From positions 310,001 to 374,000 of the forward strand of contig NZ_RKQJ01000001.1 in the NCBI RefSeq assembly GCF_003814515.1: a stretch of DNA of 64,000 bases, given 5' to 3'. Positions within the stretch are counted from its first letter, which is position 1. Each line of letters opens with the position of its first letter. A program made the position numbers and the translations under genes. The stretch is from Salinicoccus roseus. GTDB lineage: Bacteria; Bacillota; Bacilli; Staphylococcales; Salinicoccaceae. The notes under the pieces are model-generated. The model did not search any database, was not told where the DNA came from, and was given only the letters and a program-made list of their open reading frames with translations. Positions 1 through 8,094 of this stretch are shown one piece after another.

Positions 1-676
1 AAGCCAGATGCGCCTTGAGGCGGGTCTTCACCATCAAGGCCTTGGCCGCTTTGACGCCGGCCCCCCTGTACAGCTTATCGAGTTCGACGACGCACCGCTC
101 CACCGCAACGAATTCAAGATTTTGCGCATGGGCTGCCATCGCATTTTCGGTCTCGGGAGCGACGTGGAATTCGAGATGGGCAGCAAACCGGGCAGCCCTC
201 AGCATCCGCAGTGCATCTTCGTTGAACCGCTCCTCCGGACAGCCCACGGTACGGATGACCCGCTCTTCTATATCCTTCATGCCCCCGTAGGGATCAAGGA
301 TCTCGAAGTTTTCATCCATGGCCATGGCATTCATTGTAAAATCCCTGCGTTCCAGATCGCTGTTGAGCTGGTTTGTGAATGACACCTGGTCCGGTCTCCG
401 GAAGTCGCTGTAGCCCGATTCGGTACGGAATGTTGTCACTTCGAATGGGATGTCGTCAATGAGCACGATGATTGTACCATGCTCCTTGCCCACATCGACG
501 GTGCGTTCGAATATGCGTTCGATATCATCAGGCAATGCATCGGTGGTGATGTCGACATCGTTTATTGCCCGATGCATATGATGATCGCGCACACATCCCC
601 CGACGAAATACCCCTTGTATCCATACGTTTCCAAAGTGCCGAGTATCCTATTGCCTATCAGGAAGAGTTCATGCAT
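1..676 (-). CDS. cca: CCA-adding enzyme (tRNA nucleotidyltransferase), 3' end cut by window edge
   Basis: Adds or repairs the 3'-terminal CCA of tRNAs in the cytoplasm, using CTP and ATP without a nucleic acid template. The reverse-strand frame runs open from an ATG at 676 to the window edge, about 225 residues. Near the N-terminus it shows GGCVRD followed by DVDITTDA, the glycine-rich and metal-binding Asp-x-Asp motifs of the class II nucleotidyltransferase head. The later ERFNEDALRMLRAARF stretch is the conserved neck region. The ATG overlaps the bshA stop by 8 bases, so the two are probably translated together. The bshA-cca pair is a known neighbour arrangement in Bacilli. The C-terminal body and tail domains lie outside the window. 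Identification is firm. Confidence 0.95.
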   Translation of the reverse strand, partial: MHELFLIGNRILGTLETYGYKGYFVGGCVRDHHMHRAINDVDITTDALPDDIERIFERTVDVGKEHGTIIVLIDDIPFEVTTFRTESGYSDFRRPDQVSFTNQLNSDLERRDFTMNAMAMDENFEILDPYGGMKDIEERVIRTVGCPEERFNEDALRMLRAARFAAHLEFHVAPETENAMAAHAQNLEFVAVERCVVELDKLYRGAGVKAAKALMVKTRLKAHLA

Positions 677-1814
677 TGTTCTTTTCTCCAATCAGCTGGT
701 TGTACAGGGATTCATATTGACTGACGATGACATCCGAGTGGAACCGGCTTCTGATATCTTCAAGCATGCGGGCCTGGAGTTGATTGTAAAGCGCATCATC
801 CTTAAGGATCTTGATGATATGTTCCCCGGCGCCGGTGTAATCTCCAATATCCACAAGATAGCCGGTCTTTTCATGCTGGATGACTTCGCTGATGCCACCG
901 GCGACTGTACCGACGGGAACAGCGCCGCAATTCATCGCTTCAAGCAGGGCCAGGCCGAAACTCTCCTTCTCGCTCATGAGCAGGAAAATGTCGCTCATCA
1001 GATAGAACTTCCTGACATCCGTCTGCTGGCCTGCAAATATGACGGATTCCTGCAGCCCAAGGCGTTTCACAAGCTGACGCACGCTATTCATCTCGGGGCC
1101 GTCCCCCACAAGCACCAGGACACTGTCCATCTTTCCATGAACACCATCGAAAGCCCTGACGATATCATCGATCCGCTTTATTTTTCTGAAGTTGGAAGTG
1201 TGCATCAGAACTTTCGTATCTTGAGGAATGTCATAGCGGGCCTTCATTTCAGATTTGATCCGGTCCCGGTCGTCCATATTGAAATACGATTCGTCCACAA
1301 AATTATGGACGGTCTGTATTTCCTTTTCGGGCTCTATCAGCGACAGCGTCTGATTCTTGAGGCTCTCGGATACGGCAGTGACGATGTCAGATCCATTGAT
1401 GCCGAACCGGATTGCGCTGACCAGGGACATATCATATCCGAGAACCGTGATATCCGTCCCGTGCAGGGTGGTGACGATGCCGACATCCCTCTTTGCCATC
1501 TGTCGTGCGAGGATGCCGCAGACCGCATGGGGTACCGCATAGTGCATATGGATGACATCCAGATCATACTCGATGATCACTTCAGAGATTTTGCTCGCCA
1601 GTGTGATGTCATAGGGCGGATAACGGAAGACACTGTAATCGTTTATATCCGTCTGATGGATATATATGTTCGGATGGTTGGCATCCAGACGGAATGGGAC
1701 ATTGGAAGTGATGAAGTGCACCTCATGTCCGCGTCTTGCCATCTGTATACCGAGTTCAGTGGCGATGATGCCGCTGCCGCCGACACTCGGATAGCAGGTT
1801 ATGCCTATCTTCAT
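669..1814 (-). CDS. bshA: Bacillithiol biosynthesis glycosyltransferase BshA
   Basis: Predicted N-acetylglucosaminyl-malate synthase, joining UDP-GlcNAc to L-malate as the first step of bacillithiol synthesis. The 381 residues match the family's usual length. The fold is GT-B, family GT4: an N-terminal MKIGITCYPSVGGSGIIATE loop, a middle LHGTDITVLG segment, and the C-terminal EKESFGLALLEAMNCG motif that holds the donor sugar nucleotide. It lies between mgsA (5 bases upstream) and cca (8-base overlap), so one transcript is likely. In B. subtilis the deacetylase gene bshB1 sits between mgsA and bshA; it is absent here, and the deacetylase must be elsewhere. Other GT4 enzymes are possible in principle, but motifs and neighbours together make BshA very likely. 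Confidence 0.93.
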   Translation of the reverse strand: MKIGITCYPSVGGSGIIATELGIQMARRGHEVHFITSNVPFRLDANHPNIYIHQTDINDYSVFRYPPYDITLASKISEVIIEYDLDVIHMHYAVPHAVCGILARQMAKRDVGIVTTLHGTDITVLGYDMSLVSAIRFGINGSDIVTAVSESLKNQTLSLIEPEKEIQTVHNFVDESYFNMDDRDRIKSEMKARYDIPQDTKVLMHTSNFRKIKRIDDIVRAFDGVHGKMDSVLVLVGDGPEMNSVRQLVKRLGLQESVIFAGQQTDVRKFYLMSDIFLLMSEKESFGLALLEAMNCGAVPVGTVAGGISEVIQHEKTGYLVDIGDYTGAGEHIIKILKDDALYNQLQARMLEDIRSRFHSDVIVSQYESLYNQLIGEKNNA

Positions 1815-1819
1815 CAGAT

Positions 1820-2197
1820 CTACCCCCTATCTTTATGGCTCAGATGATAGAGTACCGCCTCAGCCGTACCCTCATTCGTCGCCAGAGGCACGTCATATAC
1901 GTCTGACAGGCGCAGCAGCGCACTCACATCCGGCTCATGGGGCTGGGCGGTAAGCGGATCCCGGAAGAAGATGATGCAGTCTATCGTATTGTTCGCCACC
2001 ATGGCACCGATCTCCTGGTCCCCTCCAAGCGGTCCCGATTTGCATCTGTGTACATCAAGGCCGGTATGCTTGATGATTCTGCCACCGGTCGTTCCTGTAG
2101 CATATAGTATCTGGTTTCTGAAGAAATCCATGTGCTTATCTATGAATCTGAGGAGGTCATCCTTCTTTTCATCATGTGCAATCAATGCGATTTTCAT
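1820..2197 (-). CDS. mgsA: Methylglyoxal synthase
   Basis: Converts dihydroxyacetone phosphate to methylglyoxal and phosphate, a bypass that releases phosphate when sugar phosphates pile up. The 125-residue protein begins [18 protein letters not shown] and carries [15 protein letters not shown] and [14 protein letters not shown], the phosphate-binding and catalytic Asp regions of the family. It is slightly shorter than the B. subtilis protein (about 137). It is the first gene of the likely mgsA-bshA-cca transcript, with a promoter candidate about 35-60 bases upstream. Pairing with bacillithiol synthesis makes biological sense because low-molecular-weight thiols detoxify methylglyoxal. To my knowledge Staphylococcus aureus lacks this gene. 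Confidence 0.95.
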   Translation of the reverse strand: MKIALIAHDEKKDDLLRFIDKHMDFFRNQILYATGTTGGRIIKHTGLDVHRCKSGPLGGDQEIGAMVANNTIDCIIFFRDPLTAQPHEPDVSALLRLSDVYDVPLATNEGTAEAVLYHLSHKDRG

Positions 2198-2229
2198 ATT
2201 ATCATCCGTTCTTTAAGTTGCTGGTATTG

Positions 2230-2258
2230 ATTATAGATAATGTTCCCTCTGGTGTGAA
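2230..2258 (-). promoter_or_regulatory. Candidate SigA promoter of mgsA-bshA-cca
   Basis: On the minus strand TTCACA (2253-2258) and TATAAT (2230-2235) are separated by exactly 17 bases. This is 5/6 and 6/6 agreement with the vegetative consensus. It sits about 33 bases before the mgsA ATG. Confidence 0.55.
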
Positions 2259-2337
2259 GGCGATTTTGGCACTTCATCATATGATGGCGCTCAGTGTGTA
2301 TCATATCATAATAATATTAACAGAATTCTGGACAAAT

Positions 2338-2369
2338 AAAAAAGGAACCCTTTCACAGGCTCCTTTTTC
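2338..2369 (-). terminator. Rho-independent terminator after yugP
   Basis: The minus strand reads AAAAAGGAGCC, a short loop, then a matching GGGTTCCTTTTTT arm with one G-U pair and a run of T. It begins a few bases after the yugP stop codon and separates yugP from the mgsA transcript. Confidence 0.8.
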
Positions 2370-2373
2370 GCTT

Positions 2374-3072
2374 CTAGTTGCCGCTCCTGGCAATCAGAAT
2401 GAATCTGACAAGTTCCGCCACGGCGACTGCAGTCGCTGCAACATAGGTCATTGCGGCTGCGTTCAATACCTTCTTGGCATGACGGTACTCTTTTTCGTTG
2501 ACGATGTTCAATGATTCGATCTGGTTCATCGCCCGCTTGGATGCATCGAACTCGACGGGCAGCGTCACAATCTGGAACAGGACTGCAAATGCCATGAGTG
2601 CGATTCCGCCCCATAGGAGCATGTTACCGAGTCCTCCGCCTGCATTGCTCTGCGCATACGTGATGAGCATGCCGGCAATGATCAGGAAGTACGAGAAGTT
2701 GCTCCCCAGCTGTGCGAGTGGGAAAAGTGCAGAACGGAAGTTCAGGAATGCATAGCCTGTCGCATGCTGGATCGCATGGCCGACCTCATGGGCTGCAACC
2801 GCCGTTCCCGCTACACTCGGTGTATCGTAGTTGTGTGGGGAAAGGACGAGCTTCTTATTCTTAGGATCGTAATAGTCGCTCAGGAATCCCTGCCCTCTTT
2901 CGACGGAAACATCATAGATGCCATTCTCCTTGAGGATCTCCTCTGCAACCTCACGCCCTGTAAGACCACTCGTTGAACGTACCTTAGAGTACTTGTTGAA
3001 CGTAGACTTTACGTTCATCTGCGCGAGCATTGGAACAACCATTAAAATCACAAAATATACAATTATATACAC
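2374..3072 (-). CDS. yugP: YugP-type membrane zinc metallopeptidase
   Basis: Predicted neutral zinc metallopeptidase of the YugP family, anchored in the membrane; physiological substrates are not established. The sequence opens with a hydrophobic helix, then a conserved STFNKYSKVRS segment, then AHEVGHAIQHA, an HExxH zinc-binding site near residue 120. Two further hydrophobic stretches follow, and the C-terminus ends with another helix (AAAMTYVAATAVAVAELV). No ATG is available at the 5' end: the frame opens at a TTG (3090), but I prefer the GTG at 3072 because a GGAGG lies 11 bases before it and the product then begins in the usual place. It stands alone, with ypjA upstream and a terminator downstream. 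Confidence 0.85.
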   Translation of the reverse strand: MYIIVYFVILMVVPMLAQMNVKSTFNKYSKVRSTSGLTGREVAEEILKENGIYDVSVERGQGFLSDYYDPKNKKLVLSPHNYDTPSVAGTAVAAHEVGHAIQHATGYAFLNFRSALFPLAQLGSNFSYFLIIAGMLITYAQSNAGGGLGNMLLWGGIALMAFAVLFQIVTLPVEFDASKRAMNQIESLNIVNEKEYRHAKKVLNAAAMTYVAATAVAVAELVRFILIARSGN

Positions 3073-3132
3073 GTGGATTCCAACCTCCAAAAGTTTTTCA
3101 TACTTTATTTTACTTCAATTTTTCTCATATAG

Positions 3133-3708
3133 TCAATCAGAACGCCTTGGCACAAGCTGATGTAGCAGCACAAGTACGAATACGCTCAGCCAGAAGGCGA
3201 AATAGCCGATGTGCTCCTGATATTGGGACAGGTTGCCGTAGACCGGGTACTGTCCGTATACGTAATCTATGATGTCATTATGGAACAGCCAGATGGCTGT
3301 AATATAGAGGTGAACAGGCCTGATTTCAAGGTGCGGCAGGAAAAGGAGAGCCTGGACCGCCATGATGCCGTGTGAAGCAATGAGCATCAGGCCGATCCAT
3401 GAAACAAAGCCCGTCTCCATGAAGGTGAGCAGGTTCATGATCACCGCCCACACACCATATTTGATCAATGTTGTGAACGCAAGGGCATCGATCAGTCCCC
3501 ACTTCTTTCCGATCAGTATCATGATGATGAGGACCGACAGGAAAAGCGTGGCTGTCGGACTGTCGGGCACGAATGGAATGAAATACCACTCGGTATCGGA
3601 CAACTGTCCCCTGTACCACCAGTAGCCGTACAGGGTTCCCAGTGCATTGGATATGAGAAGCAGGATCAAGAACCACCTGTTATACATCAAGTCGATAATT
3701 TTATACAT
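3133..3708 (-). CDS. ypjA: DUF1405 integral membrane protein, YpjA-like
   Basis: Membrane protein of unknown function. The 191 residues contain about six hydrophobic segments and conserved patterns such as SNALGTLYGYWWY near the N-terminus and FIPFVPDSPTATL around residue 45, which I associate with the DUF1405 family (B. subtilis YpjA). AGGAG stands 9 bases before the ATG. It follows qcrABC as in B. subtilis, but a strong hairpin between qcrC and this gene suggests it is not simply an extra gene of that operon. Position next to the bc complex hints at a role in respiration or the membrane, without direct support. Confidence 0.8.
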   Translation of the reverse strand: MYKIIDLMYNRWFLILLLISNALGTLYGYWWYRGQLSDTEWYFIPFVPDSPTATLFLSVLIIMILIGKKWGLIDALAFTTLIKYGVWAVIMNLLTFMETGFVSWIGLMLIASHGIMAVQALLFLPHLEIRPVHLYITAIWLFHNDIIDYVYGQYPVYGNLSQYQEHIGYFAFWLSVFVLVLLHQLVPRRSD

Positions 3709-3724
3709 TGGGATGAACTCCTAT

Positions 3725-3756
3725 TAAAAAAAGCCCTATTGCTAGGGCTTTTTCTT
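3725..3756 (-). terminator. Terminator of the qcrABC operon
   Basis: A perfect hairpin, AAAGCCCTA / TAGGGCTTT around a four-base loop, followed on the minus strand by a run of seven T. It lies between the qcrC stop and the ypjA start. Confidence 0.88.
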
Positions 3757-3770
3757 ATTCTATATCGTCA

Positions 3771-4562
3771 TCAGTTCGAAGAATTCTCTGCCTCGTCTCG
3801 CGATGTCAGCTCGAGATTCGCAACAAACTCGGAAATCTGCTGGATTTCTTCTTCAGTCAACTGGCCTTCAAATGCTGGCATTTCACCTGTACCATTCGTT
3901 ACGAATGCATTGACGGTCTCAGCGTTGAGGTCGGGTTCGATCAGGTTCGGTCCGGATCCGCCGGTCAATTCACCGCCGTGGCAGCTTGTACAGTTGGAAC
4001 GGATCAGATCCTGGAAGACAGGATCTTCAGTATCGAGGTTGGAGAATACGATCTGTCCCTGCTGGTTCTGTGTTTCCCAGTCATGGTATGCAACTGATTC
4101 CCAAGTAGTGTAGAAGATGATGCCGAATGAGATGAGCATCATTGCCGCTGCTACGGGACGCTTAGTCCAGCGGCGCTCCTTGTTGTTGTCGAGCCAAGGT
4201 GCAAGAAGCAGTGCCCCTACACCGATACCCGGGATGACCATCGCACCGATGATGTTGAATGGCCCTGATGCATATGTGTACTTGAGAATTTGATAAAGGA
4301 ACAGGAAGTACCAGTCCGGCAGAGGTATATATCCTGTATCTGTCGGATCAGCGACACGCTCAAGCGGTGCCGGATGCGCTACTGTCAGACAAAGGAAGCC
4401 GATGAGGAATACTGCACCGGTCACCCATTCCTTCAGAAGAAAGTCTGGATAGAACTCTTCAGTACGACCCGGGAATTCCGAGTAGTCGCGGTTAAGTTTT
4501 GGTTTGTCATATTTCTGTATTCGTGAATCGCCGACGAATGTCAACCCTTTTCCACGTTTCAT
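3771..4562 (-). CDS. qcrC: Menaquinol:cytochrome c reductase, cytochrome c subunit QcrC
   Basis: Subunit of the Bacillus-type bc complex that passes electrons from menaquinol to cytochrome c. In this family the protein is a fusion of a subunit IV-like membrane part with a c-type cytochrome, and that is what is seen. Hydrophobic helices lie around residues 46-62, 100-122 and 136-152, with a PDWYFLFLYQILKY segment typical of subunit IV. After residue 165 comes an extracytoplasmic domain with CTSCHG at 191-196 (covalent heme c) and a GEMPAF segment that supplies the likely Met ligand. The 263 residues are close to the B. subtilis length. It is the last gene of qcrA-qcrB-qcrC. Heme attachment would need the ResBC system found at 27272-30109. 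Confidence 0.95.
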   Translation of the reverse strand: MKRGKGLTFVGDSRIQKYDKPKLNRDYSEFPGRTEEFYPDFLLKEWVTGAVFLIGFLCLTVAHPAPLERVADPTDTGYIPLPDWYFLFLYQILKYTYASGPFNIIGAMVIPGIGVGALLLAPWLDNNKERRWTKRPVAAAMMLISFGIIFYTTWESVAYHDWETQNQQGQIVFSNLDTEDPVFQDLIRSNCTSCHGGELTGGSGPNLIEPDLNAETVNAFVTNGTGEMPAFEGQLTEEEIQQISEFVANLELTSRDEAENSSN

Positions 4563-4584
4563 ATCATTTTACCTCCCTTGTCTC

Positions 4585-5259
4585 CTATAGTGGTCCTGAA
4601 ATACCTTGCTTACGTATCATGATGAAATGGATCGCCATCAAGACAAATAGAGCAGCAGGCAGGAAGAATACATGGATGGCAAAGAAACGTGTCAGCGTCT
4701 GTGCACCGATGATGGTCTCATCACCAGCGAGCAGCGTCTTGATCCATTCACCGACAAACGGTACACTCTCTGCAATATCCAAACCTACTTTTGTGGCAAA
4801 CAATGCCTTCATGTCCCAAGGCAGCAGGTAGCCTGTAAATGCAAGTCCGAGCATTACCAGGAAGAGCAGTACGCCGACAACCCAGTTGAGTTCGCGTGGC
4901 GCTTTGTATGAACCTGTAAAGAATACCCTTAGAGTATGTAGGAACATCATTACTACTACCAGGCTGGCGCCCCAGTGGTGCATGCCTCTGACGATCAATC
5001 CGGCTGCAACATCATGCTGCAGGTAATAGACTGAATTCCATGCATTGATGATGTCAGGCACATAGTACATTGTCAGGAACATTCCTGATAAGATCTGTAT
5101 AACTGTAATAAAAAACGTCAACCCGCCGAAGCAATAGACGAACGCCGAGAAGTGGTACGCGGGATTGACGTGTTCCGGTACTTCGTGGTCGGCAACATCC
5201 CTCCATATAGGAGTGATATCAATGCGATCGTCTATCCAATCATAGATTCTGTTAAGCAC
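4585..5259 (-). CDS. qcrB: Menaquinol:cytochrome c reductase, cytochrome b subunit QcrB
   Basis: Cytochrome b6-type subunit that binds the two b hemes and forms the quinol sites. At 224 residues it has the expected four-helix length. His pairs that can hold heme are seen in MHHWGASL and the LHTLRVF helix, and again in the AIHVFFLPA and MAIHFIMIRK segment. A Cys is present at residue 43 (FVYCFGGL), the position that in B. subtilis QcrB covalently binds an extra heme; conservation here suggests the same chemistry. It lies 16 bases after qcrA and 22 before qcrC. Confidence 0.95.
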   Translation of the reverse strand: MLNRIYDWIDDRIDITPIWRDVADHEVPEHVNPAYHFSAFVYCFGGLTFFITVIQILSGMFLTMYYVPDIINAWNSVYYLQHDVAAGLIVRGMHHWGASLVVVMMFLHTLRVFFTGSYKAPRELNWVVGVLLFLVMLGLAFTGYLLPWDMKALFATKVGLDIAESVPFVGEWIKTLLAGDETIIGAQTLTRFFAIHVFFLPAALFVLMAIHFIMIRKQGISGPL

Positions 5260-5275
5260 ATTTTTCCCTCCTATA

Positions 5276-5779
5276 CTAATTTACGAGTTCATTGGCTTTC
5301 ATTTCGCCAATAGTGATGTAACCATCGGACACGCCGACTTCATACTGATCCAATGGTCCTCTTGGAGGTGTACCTGGTACGTTCTTACCATTCTTCTCAT
5401 AGAGACCATTGTGGCATGGACAGAAGAAACGGTTCGGATTCGCCTCGTCACCTGCCCAGGTCACCGTACATCCGAGGTGCTTACATACTGGAGACAGAGC
5501 GATGATATCCTCTCCGTCACGGTATACCCAGACGAAATCAGTGACTTCACTCACATACCAGCCATCCTGCTGTTCATAGGAAAAGTCCACTTTCACAGGC
5601 TCTTCCGTAATATCATCGGCTGATACACTTGTAGTGATCATGGAGCCCGATGCTTCCTCCTGGAACAGCGGATCCAGTGCGAATCTTCCCATTGGCAATA
5701 TAACACCAGCCGCCATGAAAGATCCTACTCCCATCAAGGAATAGTTCAGGAATTGGCGTCTTGTTACTTTTTGCGACAT
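5276..5779 (-). CDS. qcrA: Menaquinol:cytochrome c reductase, Rieske iron-sulfur subunit QcrA
   Basis: Carries the [2Fe-2S] cluster that takes the first electron from menaquinol. The two cluster-binding boxes are clear: CKHLGC and CPCHNG, around residues 99-130. The N-terminus, VTRRQFLNYSLMGVG and then a hydrophobic helix, is a twin-arginine (Tat) signal anchor, fitting export of a folded iron-sulfur protein. Length (167) is normal. It is the first gene of the operon, with a good vegetative promoter about 62-90 bases upstream of the ATG. To my knowledge Staphylococcus aureus has no bc complex, so this operon is a marker of what the organism is not. Confidence 0.95.
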   Translation of the reverse strand: MSQKVTRRQFLNYSLMGVGSFMAAGVILPMGRFALDPLFQEEASGSMITTSVSADDITEEPVKVDFSYEQQDGWYVSEVTDFVWVYRDGEDIIALSPVCKHLGCTVTWAGDEANPNRFFCPCHNGLYEKNGKNVPGTPPRGPLDQYEVGVSDGYITIGEMKANELVN

Positions 5780-5840
5780 TCATATTTCCCCCCTCAAACG
5801 CGCGTTCTTTTACATATATTAATATAACTAGGACATTTCA

Positions 5841-5869
5841 ATTTTAGCCTATTAGATGAAACCGGTCAA
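5841..5869 (-). promoter_or_regulatory. SigA promoter of qcrABC
   Basis: On the minus strand TTGACC (5864-5869), a 17-base spacer and TAAAAT (5841-5846) form a near-consensus vegetative promoter, about 60 bases before the qcrA start codon. Confidence 0.65.
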
Positions 5870-5924
5870 TAAGCTATCACAACTTTTGGGAGTGACGGAT
5901 AGCATAATGGTGTAAAAACACCCA

Positions 5925-6356
5925 TTACTTGAGGTTCCATATTGCAATGATTCTTTTCATGACATCCTTGACTTCATCGTTGATGAGGCTCATCTTCATT
6001 TCGAGGCTCATGTCCTCCAGTGGAATCCTGTTCAGAACGATGAAATGTGCATCTTCCAGTTCCAGGTCATGATGGGTCAGAACGATGATCTTCTTGAAGC
6101 CGTAGGACTTCAGCTGTTCTATATATGACTCCAGGACAGATGTGATCTGCTCCACGGTCATTACTGCAGGAGTGATGAAGAGACGTCCCTTCAGCTGCTT
6201 CTCCAACTGTATCGTCACCGTCTGGATCATTTCCATATCACTGGCATTCGACTTTGCCCCGTCATCCATATCTGCACTGGCAAAGGGGATCACTGCAGTA
6301 TCGACAAATTCGATTTCATCCTTCAATACTTTCAGGTCCTGATGATTGTAGAGCAT
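5925..6356 (-). CDS. ypiF: YpiF family protein (DUF2487)
   Basis: Soluble protein of 143 residues and unknown function. It starts LYNHQDLKVLKDEIEFVDTAVIP, the opening I associate with DUF2487 (B. subtilis YpiF). There is no signal peptide or membrane helix. It is the last gene of the aroC-aroB-aroA-ypiA-ypiB-ypiF run, 17 bases after ypiB, the same order as in Bacillus. A weak GGTGT/ACACC hairpin follows the stop codon but has no T-run, so where this transcript ends is unclear. Confidence 0.8.
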   Translation of the reverse strand: MLYNHQDLKVLKDEIEFVDTAVIPFASADMDDGAKSNASDMEMIQTVTIQLEKQLKGRLFITPAVMTVEQITSVLESYIEQLKSYGFKKIIVLTHHDLELEDAHFIVLNRIPLEDMSLEMKMSLINDEVKDVMKRIIAIWNLK

Positions 6357-6373
6357 GCTCTCACCTTTTCTAC

Positions 6374-6844
6374 TTATTTTATCTGATTGAGGTATTCGGT
6401 CAGTCTGATGAAGCGCTTATGGTCTTTCGCATCGAGCGCTTCATCTATCTGCCTTATGACGGCTTCCTGCCCCATCTTCTCCAGCGTACTGTCCATGTCC
6501 GTTTCAAGTGACTTCATCTTCTGGTAGCGTGCATCATGCCGGCTGAGGTTGAAATGCAGGAACAGTGTATGCTCCTGGTTCATGTTCAGCTCATGGAAGA
6601 TGACTTCACCATCAACAGTGACCGTATTCCCCTTTTCGAAAAGGAGTGTGGGACTGGCGCTCCCGCTGTCGGAGATGCGCAGCTTCCTGTCGACGGTGCC
6701 CTCGTCTCGAAAGACGACATTTCTGGACACCGTCGGGTGGGACTTGATGAAGTTCAGTATCCACACCGCCACCCGGTCATCGAATTCATAATTGTATAGT
6801 ATATAGTCAATGAAATCTTTCCTATATTTGGTCATGTTCATCAT
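6374..6844 (-). CDS. ypiB: YpiB family protein (UPF0302)
   Basis: Small cytoplasmic protein of unknown function, about 156 residues. The opening TKYRKDFIDYILYNYEFDDR and the VAVWILNFIKSHP segment fit the UPF0302/YpiB family. The frame is open further upstream to 6913, but I place the start at the ATG at 6844 because AAGGAG stands 7 bases before it and the product then matches the family's N-terminus. This start lies inside the 3' end of the TPR gene ypiA (23-base overlap), suggesting coupled translation. B. subtilis YpiB is around 179 residues, so this copy is somewhat short at the C-terminus. Confidence 0.82.
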   Translation of the reverse strand: MMNMTKYRKDFIDYILYNYEFDDRVAVWILNFIKSHPTVSRNVVFRDEGTVDRKLRISDSGSASPTLLFEKGNTVTVDGEVIFHELNMNQEHTLFLHFNLSRHDARYQKMKSLETDMDSTLEKMGQEAVIRQIDEALDAKDHKRFIRLTEYLNQIK

Positions 6845-8093
6845 CAAAACGCTCCTTCTCGAACTGCCAATCCACATTGTCAGGTTCCATAATGATGAGT
6901 TTATCCAGTACATCCTTTCTTGAAGGATGCCGGATTTCCGTCAAGTACTCATAGTAGTCCGTATAGAACTCGATGGATTCCCCGATCAGCTTCGATGCCT
7001 CCTGGTACAGGGACAGCGCATCGGCATCATTTTCATTCTCCTGCTGGATCTTTGCCAGAAGATAGAGGCTTTCCCCGGAGAGCGCATGGGTGTCGAGGTG
7101 TGATGTGTATGCACCGACTTCCGTAGTGCGTCCAGTCTTCAGCAGCGTCTCGAAAAGCATCAGGTAGGCGTCATCATAATCCTGATCCAGGGAAATCGCC
7201 CTGTCGAAGCTATCAAGCGCCTTCTCCTCCTCCGCGTTACGGAAGTGGAGTCTGCCGAGGTGGAAGAAGAAGAGAGGCTCCGTGTCGTCTTCTTTGATGT
7301 AGTCCCCGATCAGTTCTATGGCTGCATCAAGATCATGTTCGGTCTCGTGGACGTTCATGAGCAGGATGTAGGCATTGACGTAGTAGGGTTCATTCTCTAT
7401 CACCTGTCTGAGGAGGTTCTTGGCGGATTCGTAAGACTGCAGTTGATACTCGAGAAGCGCCTTCCTGTAGTAGTCGTCGTTGGAATAGTATTTATCGTCT
7501 GCAGCCTCGAAGTACATCTGTGCATTTTCAAGGTCGAGCTGATTCATGTGGAGTTCGGCGAGGCGCAGATTCAGTTCCACACCGTTCACTTCCTGGAAGC
7601 CATTGCTGATGAGCATTTCGTAATGCCGGATGGCATCCGGGAATTCACCATCCTCATAATAGATTTCTGCAAGGGCGAAATCCAGTATCGGATCATCACT
7701 CAGCGCCTTCGCTTCCAGCAGCGACCTTACAGCGACATCGCTCATGTTGAGCTGCTGGAAGATTTCCGCCTTCAGCATAAGGACAGCCGGCGTCTTGTCG
7801 GCTTCATTCACCAGGCTCAATGCTTCATCCAGGCGGCCATCTGTAATCAGTATATCCACCAGGTAGGCAAGCACCTCGTCGTCATGTCCGGTATTACTGT
7901 GGAGATGCGAGAAGATCGTCTCAGCAGGCTTGTGGAGACCTGACGCGATCAGCGTGTCCCCGAGGATGAAGAGTGCTTCAAGATCCATCTCATCAACGAG
8001 CTGGCTGATGTTGCCGAGCACCTCATCGAGTTTCCTTTCAGGGTACTCCCCTTTTTTCAGTTGATCAATAACTTCATATATCTGGTCCTGCAT
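6822..8093 (-). CDS. ypiA: Tetratricopeptide repeat protein YpiA
   Basis: A 423-residue soluble protein built almost entirely of helical hairpin repeats. Recognisable TPR-like units include AYLVDILITDGRLDEALSLV, DFALAEIYYEDGEFPDAIRHYE, AYILLMNVHETEHDLDAAIELI and FFHLGRLHFRNAEEEKALDSF. No catalytic domain, signal peptide or membrane segment is seen, so a scaffold or binding role is likely. It begins one base after the aroA stop codon and its end overlaps ypiB, so it is part of the shikimate gene transcript, as in B. subtilis. Its partner is unknown. Confidence 0.85.
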   Translation of the reverse strand: MQDQIYEVIDQLKKGEYPERKLDEVLGNISQLVDEMDLEALFILGDTLIASGLHKPAETIFSHLHSNTGHDDEVLAYLVDILITDGRLDEALSLVNEADKTPAVLMLKAEIFQQLNMSDVAVRSLLEAKALSDDPILDFALAEIYYEDGEFPDAIRHYEMLISNGFQEVNGVELNLRLAELHMNQLDLENAQMYFEAADDKYYSNDDYYRKALLEYQLQSYESAKNLLRQVIENEPYYVNAYILLMNVHETEHDLDAAIELIGDYIKEDDTEPLFFFHLGRLHFRNAEEEKALDSFDRAISLDQDYDDAYLMLFETLLKTGRTTEVGAYTSHLDTHALSGESLYLLAKIQQENENDADALSLYQEASKLIGESIEFYTDYYEYLTEIRHPSRKDVLDKLIIMEPDNVDWQFEKERFDDEHDQI

Positions 8094-8094
8094 A

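Noticed and set aside
615-1847. Long plus-strand frame of 410 codons opposite bshA
   Set aside because: It is antisense to bshA in a phase that stays open because of the codon composition; no ribosome site, and the protein has no recognisable motif.
5905-5935. GGTGT/ACACC hairpin after ypiF
   Set aside because: Short stem, no T-run on either strand, so I do not annotate it as a terminator.
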